The notes beneath the pieces were generated by a model that was given only the letters and a program-made list of their open reading frames with translations, ran no database searches and was not told the DNA's origin. Shown here piece after piece: positions 33,900 through 45,600 of a stretch of DNA of 64,000 nt (positions are counted from its first letter, which is position 1; the number at the start of each line of letters is the position of its first letter). A program made the position numbers and the translations under genes. The stretch comes from Gonapodya prolifera JEL478 (lineage: Eukaryota; Monoblepharomycota; Monoblepharidomycetes; Monoblepharidales; Gonapodyaceae): contig KQ965852.1 in the NCBI GenBank assembly GCA_001574975.1, positions 47,930-111,929 of the forward strand, given 5' to 3'.

Positions 33900-36800
33900 A
33901 TGGCTGGTGTGACCGTGAATGGAGCGAAGGAGGAGGTGAAGGGCGAGAGGGGTGAGACAAAGGCGAATGGATTGAAGGCACCAGTGTTGACGGTTGACGA
34001 CTTGTCCCACGCGAACGACGGCGTGGAGGGCCAGCCGGAGAGGGAGAGGGAGGAGGGTGCTGAGATGGGAAAGCCGCCTCTTCCTGGGAATGGAGTTCAC
34101 GGTGGTGGTGGGAGGAATGACGAGATTGGGGGGAACAGAGCAGCTGACACAGTGGGAGCAAAGGAGCCCGGATATGCGGGACGGAGGCTTGCAGACTCGC
34201 ACTCGTCAGCTTCGACGTGGTCAGACACACACTCGCTCGCGTCCACGCACACGTCTGCAAAGTCGGCCAACTCGCTCAACAGCTCGATTCTGTCAAAGTT
34301 CAAGAAAATATTCAGACGGCAAGGAAACGCGCAGCAGCAGCACCAACACCAGCAGACGCACAAACTGCCCGCACGTTCCTCGACTGCACCAAACTCGGCA
34401 ACGCTCATGCAACACTCGTCGTCTGCTGCGTCCCTTTCGTCGAACACGTCGGCAGCGAAGGCAGCGTTGTCGTCTCCGGTCATGGCGGGAACGGTGCCTG
34501 GTCCTCCAATTCTGCTCAGACGCGGCTCTGAGACTCCCTCTTCCAGCATTCCACCATCCTCACCACCACTCTCCCCAACCACCGTCCACGACACACCTCC
34601 AGCACCCAAACCGCGTTCCATTCTCGCATCCCCATCTCTCTCCTCCCTCCGCATCCCCGCCCAATCTCCAACGCCCTCTCCCTCCCTCACATCCCCCACA
34701 ACAACCTCTTCGACATCACCACAAGTCCAAGTCCAATTCGGCATCCCCCTGCACCGCGTACCCACCACCGGATCCACTGCAACGTCGACATCCCACTCCC
34801 TCCTCCTGCCCCGCCCCATCACGACTGCACCTGCCGGGGGGTCCGCGTCGCTCCTCGCCCACCCGCGCGCCAATTCCAAGGACCGCTCGACGGGAGAGAA
34901 CGCCGCGAGTCGATGGACCGCGGTGGGAATGGGGTTCGGCTTGCCTATGCGCAGGTTCGCCACGGCACCCGTGTTGTCCTCGTCAGCCGCGAACGATGAT
35001 GGAGGGACGATGCCGTCAGATTCAGACGACTCCGGCTCGGATTCGGGGTCGGAAACGGACTCTGACACGTCATCGTCCTTGTCGTCCCAGTCTGATGCGG
35101 AATCGGACTTGGAGGATGACGCCATTCAACGACCACCACCCAACCAAGCCTCTCTTTCCCCTTCGAACGCAACGACAGACGACGCGGCGAGCGTTGCCTC
35201 ACACCCGTCGGATATTGTCGAAGTCGGTGACTCGCACGATCTACGCGACAACAAGGCTGGATTCGGGGGTCGGGGTCGTGGTGGCGGTCGGGCTGGAAGT
35301 GACCTTAGCGTTAGGGGAGCGGGGAGGCAGGACGTCACGGTGGAGGCGGGCACCGAACGAAAACGGAGGCGGAAGAAGGACAAGGACCACACGGAAGACA
35401 AGGACAATAAGGACAACGGGGACGCTGGAGAACACCCTGAGGGCAAGCCGAGACATCGCAAGCACCATCACAAGACCAAGCATCACGGCGGTGAGGGGCG
35501 GCGCAAGTCGTGGCTGTTGGGGCTTTTCGCTCCCTCCACCGACCGGAATGCCTCCTCCACCACTACTGCCCGCCACCTCTCCACTCACTCCCTTGCACCT
35601 CCTCCCCACACAACGTCTCACCACAGTAGATCCCGCTCGGTCTCGCCCACTTTGTTCCTGCGCAAATCGCCCGCGAACGTCTCCGTTCCTGCGTCGGGAG
35701 TGGTGCGGCTCAAGAATGGGGTCGTGGTGGACGACGGTGGTGGTGGGACTAGCGGGACGGAGAAGAAGGACAAAGGGAAGCACAAACGCTCTCACCGCCG
35801 CCACCGCGCGCATAAACAGGATAAGGAAGCCTCGGCACTCTCCGCGTCCCGCCTGTTCGCCTTCCTCGGGGTCGTGCCCCCGCGGTCTCCTTCTCCCACA
35901 CCCACCACGAGCTCGTCGTCTTCACACGGCGACGCCGAGGACCCCAACTTCGATGCTGCCACATCCACATCCGCCACCACGGCCACAAAGTCTCTTGCTG
36001 TGAACCTCCGCGGGCACAGGGCCGTGTCCGTGATTAGTGCCGGGAGTCGTGCTGCGGGCAGCGGGAGGAGGGGGAGTGTGGCGGAAGATGACTTGCCGCC
36101 CGTGGTGCTGCTAGGAAGGAACGTGGACGAAGAGGAGGAGGTTGTGTGTGAGGGAGTTGCTGAGGCGGTACGTTTCCTTTTCGTTTCGTTTCAGTCCGTT
36201 TGTCTGCTCAACTCCGGTCCCCACACCGTTCCCTTCGCCCTGCACTAGATCCGCCCCCATCTCCCTCCCCGTCTGCGCGACCACGCACCCTGGCAACTTG
36301 CGTACTCGCTCTCCCAACACGGCTCCTCCCTTCGCACCATGTACTCTCTGCTAGAAGAGAAAGGTCCTCTCGTGTTTGCAGTGAGGGACGAGAATGGCGC
36401 CATATTTGGAGGGTTTGCGAGTGAAGGCGTCGAGAGGAGAGATAAGGGGAAGGGATATGTGGGTACAGGGGAAAGGTGGGTTTGAGGTGGTGAGGGGAGG
36501 GGCAGCAAGACAGTGTCAGATATGCGGTGCTAACATGACTGGTGCAGCTTTTTGTGGCGGGTGCTTCCCGAGCCTCGTCTCCCTTCTGCATCGAAACCGA
36601 CACCGACCCTTGCTCCAACTGCCACCACCAGTACCTCAACCCTACCGCCCCTCTCACCCCTCTCACCCCTCCTCCAACCCCCTACCACTCCCGTGTCAGG
36701 ACGTCGTATGAGTCTGGACGAGCGGGGAACTGACAAAGAGAGAGCCGATCCGGACCCAAGGAGAAGGGGTAGTTCTGGGGGCGATCCCAGCTCCGCGGGT

Positions 36801-37563
36801 CTCCGCGGTAATGGAGGGGGGCCAGGCGGGCCAACAGGACGTGGAGGAAGGATCCGTTTTGCGGAAGGAACGCGAGCACCACCTCCACCGCCTGCGCCTT
36901 TGGTCGGCGTTGTTGCGGGGGCATCTCCTATTGCGTCTGGTGGACCTTCAGGTGGCTTCCTTTTCCTCACAACCAACTCCACGCCTGGCACCACCTCGCA
37001 ACCATCCCCACGACCACCAGCGACCCCCGGCCCCACACCCATACAAGTCCAAGTGCACCCGGCCACGGGTCTAAACGAGTACTACCTCGCCGCGACGTGG
37101 GACGGCATCCAGGTGGGGGGAGGGGACGGTGGGGTGGCATTCTATTTGGACGGAGGATTGGAGACGGGTCATTCTGATGGGCGTGAGTTGAGCTTTTTCT
37201 GCTGTTATGGTTGGTGGAGACCAAGGTTGAGCGTTTTCCCGTGTCCACTGCCCGATCCCGTGCCTTCACACAGGCAACGAAACCTACGATATGGGTGATA
37301 TGGCGCTTGGTGCGCTATACGCGGACGCGGACGAGCCCGCCGAGACGCGAGATTTCACGATCGTGGGGTTAGAATGGTGGTGGTTTGATTTGGATGGGAG
37401 GAGTGCGGTGGAGGTGGGTGTTGGGTGTTTGGTGGGGTAGTGTTATTGAGTTGATGATTCGTTTTGGTTGCAGATCCAGTTGGACGCGAAGAAAGCAGGA
37501 CGGACAGTGGGTGAGGCGATGGCGGAGAGGAGGGAAGGGGGAACTGCTGGGGTCAAGTGGTGA
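33900..37563 (+). CDS. TLDc-domain protein (OXR1-like) with a very long disordered N-terminus
   Basis: Exon 1 (33900-36167) alone encodes about 755 residues of Ser/Pro/Thr-rich, low-complexity sequence with an acidic Ser/Asp patch and Lys/His-rich blocks (KHHHKTKHHGG). The TLDc domain begins after intron 36168-36248: RPHLPPRLRDHAPWQLAYSL, SSLRTMYSLLEEKGPLVFAV, IFGGFASEG, GYVGTGESFLWRVLPEP. About 125 residues of Pro/Gly-rich insertion follow, then the second half: EYYLAATWDGIQVGGGDGGV, AFYLDGGLETGHSDG, DFTIVGLEWWWFDLDG. A last exon ends at a TGA at 37561-37563. TLDc proteins bind V-ATPase and act in oxidative-stress protection; that role is inferred. The N-terminus may be regulatory. Several antisense and alternative open frames over exon 1 are GC-rich shadows. 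Confidence 0.8.
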
Positions 37564-38243
37564 GGTTGTGGACATGTTGAACTTTGCAACGAGAGGGTTG
37601 CGGCACTTAGTGGCGGCTCGTATGTGGGGACATAAAGTCAAGATTGCAGAAGGGCTTTGGACAACGTGGAGTGACATCGATGGTCGTAGACGTTTGGACC
37701 GACGTTGGTGACGTATTGGATGGTCAGACACTTTGGTTCCACCTGGGAAGGCGGCCGAATGGCTAGTGTGCGGGGTGAAATCAACATACTGAAGCGATGA
37801 AGGTTGGATCCGCTTATTCTGGATCAGAAAAAGGGGAGTTGTGGACTGCGGAACCAATACCATGAGGTGGAGCCGAAATCAGTGTCAGCGAAGCAATAAC
37901 TGCAGACAAGGACTGCAATACCTGTGGAGGTCGTTGGCACACTTCACTTGCCAGAGGGATGCATAATATCCACCATCACGATACCGAGAATAGTGCTGAT
38001 CGATCACAAAAAGCATCAAAAGGATGGTAAATAGGTAGAGAATGGTAATGTCTGTGTGATATGCTTCGTTTTTTATTGTAGTTGTTTTGTATTTATGTAT
38101 TGCGAATGCGAGGGGTACTGCGCGATGCGTGAACATCGATGCAGCTACTCTGCGCCACCGGCTCTATCTGTTTGTTGATGTGCAGGCGATGGAAGAAGGT
38201 GTTTTGTTGCTTAGTATATTCAAGATGACGTCTGGTTTCCAAG
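37564..38243. other. intergenic
   Basis: No supported gene, apart from AT-rich sequence at 38000-38110. Confidence 0.5.
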
Positions 38244-38455
38244 TACCCTCACCACACGGAGGAAAGGTGGTTTTTATGAGCGCACTGATCTTGAATGAGT
38301 CATTTCAACTTCAAGTCAGGTCCTACGACATCGTCCGACCCGCTTCCACTGTATCGTTTCACGTTGAAGCGTATACGTCCCAAACAACTTTTACGTTCTT
38401 ATTTATTTATGAATCACTGGTATGTAATAGGCTTCGTACAGTTTTATCAAAGTAG
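38244..38455 (+). pseudogene. orphan copy of the last exon and 3' flank of the tandem kinase gene
   Basis: Positions 38244-38298, preceded by an acceptor-like CCAAG, translate to TLTTRRKGGFYERTDLE and a stop, matching TLTTTEKGGFYVRTAVE at the end of the kinase gene (44973-45027). The similarity continues through the 3' flank, including CCTACGACATCGTC and a TTATTTATTTATGAATCACT block, to about 38455 (compare 45040-45215). No kinase exons are seen upstream, so this is an isolated fragment. Confidence 0.7.
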
Positions 38456-38735
38456 AAAGTCTTATTCCCAACAACCGCTCCCAAAAGCGCGCAAGCGCGA
38501 AGGGGGCCATGGATTCAACGGGTTCGGTGCACGTGGCTGTGGCCACTTTTCCCACACCAACATACTCGGCCATTCGTTGTCGAAGTTCCGCGGGGAGAGT
38601 GAAGATGGCGCCAAGGGATGGCGGGGTCGTCATCACACAAGACGGTAGGGGAGAGAGCAGTTTATAAGGTGGCGGGTCGGACACGACGGGAGTGAGTGAC
38701 GATGGGGAAAATGGGAATTGGTTGTCTTCAAACAC
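38403..38735 (-). other. possible small F-box-like fragment
   Basis: An open frame contains GAIFTLPAELRQRMAEYVGV, reminiscent of an F-box start, but it is short, ends inside the repeated kinase 3' flank and lacks further support. It is recorded only as a possibility. Confidence 0.2.
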
Positions 38736-39933
38736 TTACGAACTGAAGAACGCAGCAGGGTCACCTGACCAGAATAATGTTATAATGTTGCCCTCTTTTC
38801 TTCTCTTCTTGGACCCTTGCTCTCCTAGGACCCTTTGTCGCGTGCAGTCTACGGTTTGTCTCTTGCAATCTCTGTGCCGTCGTCCCGATCTCGTGTGCTT
38901 ACTCCCCGCCCGCTCCTTGCGCGGAGCTAACGACGTGCAAAGTCGTTTGAACCAACTACGTACGCTCAAAAGTTCAACACCTTGGAGATCATCGGTACCT
39001 GTATCGCCTTCGACGCCATCGCTGGACAGCATCCCGGCTCCTGCGCTTGCCTAGGTCACAGAACCGAACCGAGGGGAAGCCATTCGTTGCGTGCGAATGC
39101 CTCGCAAGGGTATGGGGAAAGAAGCGTCTCACCGGTTATTGTGATGGCTGATGTCCCTTCATAGCTGACCATGGGAGCTAGGCACCATCGACCTGCTCGT
39201 TCGCCTGTGGTGCCGGACCGCTACATGAGAACGGTCTCTTGGGGGACGCAGTACATGTAGCCTGTTTTGCAATGAGGCCGGTCACCGGTTGAGTGGCTTA
39301 GGTGAAGAAGCTCAAGGGCCGACAATGGGTGCGAGCCGTCGTGGGGGTTGGCATTGGACGGAAAGGACCGGCAAGAGGATGGACGGGCGGTTCTTACACG
39401 CCAAGCGCGGGGGTACGTATGCGCGAAAATGCAGCGGAGGCGAGATGGAAAACAAGTTTCGGTATATTCTTATGGATTCTTTGACGACACCCACTCGTGA
39501 TTCTTACAATGACGCATGTATCTCAGGTGAGGCTCCTCGTGGCGTCTTCCGGGCGACGACTTCATCGAGCCGGGGCTCAGATGTGGTCGACGAACGTCCA
39601 CCTATCGTTCTTGGCAGCTGATCATGTTAGGCGATGATGAGGGAATGGAGAGTCCAATCGCGAATAGCACAAGTAGCAATCTAGATCTAGAAGTAGGCTT
39701 TTATGTAGTATGTTATTCCAATGCTGGTATTGCATCAACATGAGGGTCAAAACAACGCAGCGAGCGACCAGCAGCTGACCGTCGCAGCGGAAGACTCGGA
39801 CGTGGCACAGAAGAAAGATGAACAAAGAGCCAGCAATCATATTTCGACGTCACATATGGCGCAACAACGGTTACCGCAAACACAACATCGTCATACCACA
39901 TCCCTCTTCCCCACAGCCCCACTCTCCTCCACC
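38736..39933. other. intergenic, no supported gene
   Basis: Several short open frames, none with recognisable protein features. The segment 39040-39300 is rich in short inverted repeats and might be structured, but I cannot match it to a known RNA. Confidence 0.45.
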
Positions 39934-41996
39934 TCACCGCATCCCTTCCAACACCATCTGCGACTCCACTTTCACAAGTCCCTCGCCGTCCATCCCAAAC
40001 AACCCCCCGTTAGGACCCAGTGCGTCTCTCAGAGCGCTCTGAAGCGTCAAACTGGGCAGGCTGGACGACATGGCCTGGTCCGGGAACAAGTGGCCTGGGC
40101 CCGGACGTGGGGGTCGGCGGGTGGAGGGTGTGTGAGATCCGGCGATGAGGGTGAGATCGGCGTGGTGCGGCGGGTGGGCCGGCCCAGAGGATGAAGAGGC
40201 GGACAAGAATGATTCCGATTTCATGCCCAGCATCGAGTTCATCCCCGCCCCCGCCTCGGTGCCCACATTTGACACCCGCCCCAGCACGTCGCCGAACAAG
40301 TTTTCGTCCGAGATTCCTGTAGGTGGTTGGTAGTGACCCAGCGTCTGGTCGCCCGGGGTCACGCCTCGGTCCGCGCCGCCTGACGGGCGGAGATGTCGCG
40401 GCGAGTCTAGAAGGGCTACTGGGCCGTACACGGGGACGTGGTGCGAAGCGTGTGTGGGGATGGTGGGTGGGTGAGCGTTTAAGGACGCCGGGGTGTGAAT
40501 TGTAGGAGGCGGTGCGGCGGAGGAAGAGAGTGCCATGGAAAATGACGGGGACGCGGAGAAGGGAGGCCAGGGAGAAGGAGGGAATGGTGAGTGGGTTGAG
40601 AAAGGGGTTGAAGAGGGTCCACAGAGGGCGTCTGTTGGCGGGAAGGAAGCAGGAGCCGGGGCGGGCACCATGCCCGCCGTCGACGAGAACGCAGGCAGTG
40701 TGAGGGAAGGCTGGGGAGGGAGAGGTTCTGGAGCCAAGACGGTGCCCGCGCCCGAAGCTACCTCCGCGGCCATGATTTGATCCAGAGTCAACGCCTCCGG
40801 GCCGTTCATTCTTGCACCCTCCCCAACACCAAGGACGTCCGGTGGCTTGATTACAAGCTCTTCGATCTGCAGTTTGATTCCGTTCATGGCTTCCGCCTCC
40901 GCCTCCTGGTGTCGACAGGGCCACCCCGGCTGGGTATCCCACCCCGCCCCCGCCTCGTCGCCGTACCATCCTCCTCCCGCCGCCGCCGCATCCCCCCACT
41001 CCACCTCCACCTGTCCGTCCCTTCCCCGCCCGACGTTAGTCTCCAGGGAAGACGCGGGGCTTGCAGTATCCGACATTCCCGCTCCCCCAGCACCAGTCCC
41101 GAACGACGCCGTCGACGCAACGCTGGTGCGGCGGGGTGCCGTCGTGGAGATGCGATAAGAGGGCGAGACCGGGCTGACGCGCATGGGACCCCCGCCCGTA
41201 TGGGGGTGAGTGGAAGTGTAAGTGGGGTCCTCGGGACTTGCGGAGTGGCCAGAGTGCCCCCGTTTGCGGGCTTCCCGGAGGACTTTGGCACGGCGGTTTT
41301 GAAACCAAATCTGGTGGGGAGGTGAAGCGTGAAAAGGTGGCTACAAGACCTCGGTGGCAGGGGGGTGAAGCTTACCTGGACTTCCTTATTCGTCATCCCC
41401 GTCATCCTGGCGATCCTCTCCCGAACCTCGAAACTGGGGTTATCCGTCTCTTTGAACACCTCGACCAGGATCTCGAGCTGGTCCGGCGCAGTCTTCTTTC
41501 GCGGGTACTTGAACGTGCGGGGTTTGTCGTTGGGCGAGAGGGAGTTTGAGACTCGAGAGGAAGACGGTGGTGAGGTGGCGGTGGAGGAGGGGTACGGGGG
41601 CGGAAGTAAAGCGGACTCGTCGACGTAATCCGGTACGTGGAGGGGCAATGGCGGAAGGAGAAACGCCGGATGTGTCTCTTGTGTATTGTACATAGAAGCG
41701 TGCGGGTATGCCGCAACGACAAACTGCGTCTGCGTCTGCGATGCGTCCTGCTGGAGCGCATTTGCGAAAAAGGTAGCAGCGGTGGCGGCATCGATTGCCG
41801 CAATGGTTGCAGTTGCCGGCTGCGATCCAAGGTGGACGATGTGCGCACCCGGGTCGAGTTTCATTGGCCCATGCGACTGCGACTGATGGGCGGTCAGGCT
41901 GCCATTTCTGCGTCTGGTCGAAGAGTTCATTTGGCAGCTCGTTTGGCGAAGACGTCTGTGCGGCGACAGGACGGTCACTTCGCAGGCATTCGCCAT
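39934..41996 (-). CDS. homeodomain transcription factor
   Basis: Start ATG at 41994-41996. The N-terminus is Ser/Gln/Ala-rich; the homeodomain spans roughly residues 165-225: KTAPDQLEILVEVFKETDNP (helix 1), SFEVRERIARMTGMTNKEVQ (helix 2 and turn), then after a short intron (about 41320-41374) IWFQNRRAKVLREARKRG, the recognition helix with its invariant Trp, Phe, Asn and Arg. The long C-terminal part (to 39934) is Ser/Pro/Gly-rich, typical of fungal homeodomain activators, ending in QMVLEGMR. It binds DNA and acts in the nucleus; its targets are unknown. It shares a 353-bp upstream region with the divergent kinase gene. Confidence 0.9.
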
Positions 41997-42349
41997 TCAC
42001 GTGATACGCAAATCATCCCGCACCTTCTTTCTTACACTCTTGCACCTTTCTTCGCGATACCGGAATGCCGCAGTCGGGTTGTCAGGCGATGGTAGCTCAA
42101 TGTAGAGGTGGTCACTATCCAGTCAATCCAGTTGTGCGCGCGGGAGTCGATGGCCTTGAACGTTCTCCATTCCCAGTCTAGAAATGCCCGTCGATTGAGA
42201 TCCGTTATAGCATGGCCAGGGTATCCCGTAAAGTCCATCGTGGAGAATTGGAGACTGAATGTGGCCACTCATATTATACATTACATTGTCACTTCACATT
42301 CTGAGCCAGCAATCGCGCACCCCGGATTGATTCGATCTTCGGGCTCAAA
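41997..42349. promoter_or_regulatory. divergent upstream region of the homeodomain and kinase genes
   Basis: 353 bp between opposite start codons. No repeated binding motif was seen by eye. Confidence 0.4.
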
Positions 42350-45027
42350 ATGCTCTCCTCACTCATGCGCTTCATGGGGAAAACCCCCATCCAGGCCACC
42401 TCAACGGGTTCAGACACCACCCTCGTCGACACTTCAACCTCCTCTACGTTCAGCACTTCCAGCACGGCCTCTAATCAAAGCAGCCACGCTCCGGCAGTCC
42501 TCGTCAACACAGGGCATCCCGACCTGGTGGCCAACTGGACCACCGGCAAGAGGTTGTGGCCCCACCTGTTCGATGGTGTGCGTGGCAACGTCAGCGCGCG
42601 TGACGTGGTCTTGGGCGACTTTATTGCGGCGGGCGGATATAGCTCTGTGTTTCGTGGAGTGTGGCAACGGGACGTGGAAGTCGGCATAAAGATTCTCTCG
42701 AACCCGCGTTGGGAAAGGGTGAGTCTCACTTGTTGCCTCGCTTTCGTGCACGCCGTCCTCGTCCTAAACCAAGACATCTGGCTGGGCTCACGCCCACATT
42801 ATCCCACATGCGCACAGAACTTTGCCGGCGAGCTTGTAACATGGGCAACAATCCCTCCCCACCCAAACGTCCTGCGCTTACTTGGCGTCTGCTTCGACTC
42901 CTGGCAACCCTTCATGATCTCTCCATTGATGCGAAACGGAAACTTGTTCGAGTACCTAGCCCGTTTCAAGCCCGGCCCTCGTGATAAGGTCCGACTGGTA
43001 AGCTCCTCCGTCTTCGGACCTCCCGCACCTGTATCCAGCGACCCTTGACTTCGTTTCAATAGATGATCGAAATCGCCAAAGGCTTGCGCCACCTGCACCA
43101 GAATCAAATCGCCCACGCCAACATTCACCCCGGTCTCATCGTGATCGACGATCAGGGCCACGCAATGGTGTCGTCGTTCGGGTTCGCGTATGACGAGAGG
43201 GTCCCATATGTCAGCGAGGGGATCAACGAGTTTGTCACTGATCAAAAGGGGTACTTGGGCAGACTGTGGAAGGATGTGAACGATGACCGTGTGCGAGACA
43301 GAGCTGTGGCGAAGGACTCGATCGATTTTGCAAAGACGTGTATTAAGGTGAAACGCGAGCGCTGTCCACATTTCAATCGTTCCGCGTTGTGTGTCTTTCA
43401 CGTATTCCTTACGATTTGTAGATATGGTGCGATTCCACCTCAATGAAACGCCTCCTCGACAATGGAACCGCCCCGGACTCTCTCGTCGACCTGATACGCC
43501 GCTGCGAAGACGTCGGTCGCGTGGACGGTGCCGTACCGCCGCTGTTTGACGAAATCATTGACGGGCTGCATCGGATCATGTGAGATGCTCTCTCCTTTTT
43601 TTCTCTTCCTCAAACGGTTCTTCAACACGTTCCGTTCCCTCAGGGCGGATCTCATCGCAACACCTGGCCAGCAACCAATTGACACGCCTTGGATCCAAGA
43701 GGAGCACGTCACGTTCATCGAGCTCATTGGCCGGGGAGGGTATGGCGAGGTGTACCTCGGGACGTGGGATGGTAAAGAAGTCGCGCTCAAGAAGGTGTTC
43801 CGAGGGGACATGGGGCGTGATCTGTACACTGTAAGCACGTTTGCGCTGATTGTGAAGTGATGTGTGTGCTGACTCATCATGGTGTGTGCCAAAGGCGTTC
43901 GCCGCCGAAATCGAGATTTGGTCTGGCCTCAAACACGAAAACGTCCTGCGCCTCTCGGGAGCGTGTTTGACCACCGCGTTCCCGTTCATCGTCTCGCCGT
44001 TCATGAAGTACGGCACCGCGCTCTCCTATTTGCGCTCCGTTCCTACCACCACATACCAACGTATCAAACTGGTATGACTTCCCTTACTCCTCACTCGTCA
44101 CGGCTCCCACCTCGATTTTCTCACCTTCATCTTGATAGATGCTCGACATCGCGCGTGGGATGGCCTACCTCCACAGTGTAGGCCTGGTCCACGCCGACCT
44201 CAAGGCATCCAACGTCCTCGTCGCTGACGACGGCACGGGGCTCGTGTGCGACTTTGGCTACGCCAAACTGGAGAGCGCCACACGCCAGAAAGGGGCGGAC
44301 CCGTCGGAACGAGTGGGTACGCCGCGGTGGATGCCCCCGGAACGATTGCTGGAGCATACGAGTAATAAGGAGGGGGATGTGTATGCGATGGGAATGACGG
44401 CATACGAGGTGGGTGGGCAAAGACATTCACCGCATTTGTGATCACTGGTTCATGTCATCACCTTCTTTACTTGCTAGATTTGGACGCTTGAGCGACCTTT
44501 TGGTGACGTTCCCGATGCCCGGCTTTGGTCGCGAATCATCGACGGAGATCTTCGACCGTGCTGTGATTCGACATCCGTTGCAATGCCGGCGCAATTAAAG
44601 AGCCTGATTGAGCGGTGCTGGGCGCCGGAGCCTAAGGATCGACCCAGTTTTGAAGTTGTTGAGCAGGAGCTGCAAGAGATTTTGTGAGTGAGGGTGGATG
44701 GGGTGGTCTTTACATGTCACCAACGTACTTTTTGCCTGGAAATTTGGAGATTCGTGTGCCCAACCGACATTCCCATGCCCCAAGAGCCACGAGCAGTAGA
44801 AACAATTACTGCAAAGGTGGCGGTAAAGAGGACGAAGAGGGACGAGCTGAACCTCAACGTTGGAGACGTGATTAAGGTTCTCGGACGTTTTGCTGGTGGA
44901 CTGGAATTCGGGTGAGTTGTGTTATGTCGCCCAGTACGTTCAAGGACCGTTCATAGCGTTCTGTTCTCAAAGTACCTTGACAACAACCGAGAAAGGCGGC
45001 TTCTATGTCCGCACAGCTGTGGAGTGA
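42350..45027 (+). CDS. tandem pseudokinase-kinase protein with C-terminal SH3-like segment
   Basis: A Ser/Thr-rich N-terminus (residues 1-55) precedes kinase domain 1: Gly loop AAGGYSSVFRGVW, Lys in VEVGIKIL, NVLRLLGVCF, then HANIHPGLIVIDDQG where HRD should be and VSSFGFA where DFG should be. Both catalytic Asp residues are absent, so this is a pseudokinase. The frame continues (LVDLIRRCEDVG) into domain 2: LIGRGGYGEVYLGTWDGKEV with Lys in VALKKVF, HENVLRLSGAC, VHADLKASNVLVADDG (catalytic Asp and Asn present, Arg of HRD replaced by Ala), CDFGYAK and GTPRWMPPERL. After CWAPEPKDRPSF comes an SH3-like segment (AKVAVKRTKRDELNLNVGDV) that ends KGGFYVRTAVE via intron 44912-44972. The type is tyrosine-kinase-like; the pseudokinase may regulate the active kinase. 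Confidence 0.85.
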
Positions 45028-45215
45028 GGCATTCTTACTTCGAGCCACATCCTACGACATCGTCTGTACCGTTTCCGTTGTTTCGTATCACGTGGAAGTG
45101 TGTGCTTGTCCATAACTCTAGCAACGCAACAGCATATTTCACGTTGTTATTTATTTATTTATTTATGAATCACTGATATATAATAGGCTCCGTGCAGTTT
45201 TGTCAAAGTATGAAT
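45028..45215 (+). repeat. kinase 3' flank, second copy of the 38.3-38.45 kb segment
   Basis: It shares CCTACGACATCGTC, a CGTATCACGTGGAAG-like block, TTATTTATTTATGAATCACT and TTTTGTCAAAGTA with 38320-38455, showing that the duplication includes non-coding flank. Confidence 0.65.
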
Positions 45216-45600
45216 TCTTCCTGAGAAACACTCTCACAAGTACTCTCGCCCGTTTTTGAGAAGGGTGGTTACACATGATTTGAAAGCGAGCAAGTTCAAT
45301 GCCAAGAGAACTCCGTGCTCACCAGGATATAGAGAGTGAGTGGGTCTAGGGCTTCAGCTCTGCACACTCAACTTTCTGGACTGCTTCAGGGCATTTCACT
45401 TGTCATTCAGGGACCCCTACCAGCCCCCAATGGTCGCTCCCATGGACTGTTAAGGTTTCGTTCGTAATGAACAAATGTTCGGATTGAACATCAGATACAG
45501 TAATGTACGGACGTTTAGCCTCGTATGCCAACAGATGTTATGTCTGGCGCTTAGCACCTCGAAATCGTGCTGGTGTTCAATCAAGTGATGACGAAGCAAA

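Noticed and set aside
33994-36003. A 669-residue open frame overlapping the TLDc gene in another frame, and a 342-residue antisense frame (34097-35125)
   Set aside because: Both are Arg/Pro/Ser-rich shadows of a GC-biased, stop-poor low-complexity exon. The chosen frame alone splices into a TLDc domain.
39040-39300. A possible structured RNA (SRP, RNase P/MRP or snoRNA)
   Set aside because: Short inverted repeats are present but none of the diagnostic conserved elements of those RNAs could be matched.
40010-40999. A 329-residue frame on the minus strand over the homeodomain gene's C-terminus
   Set aside because: Low-complexity frame shadow without domain features; the frame continuing from the homeodomain is the coding one.
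42080-42130. tRNA-like words (TGGTAGCTCAATGTAGAG)
   Set aside because: No acceptor stem, anticodon arm or T-loop in the right places.
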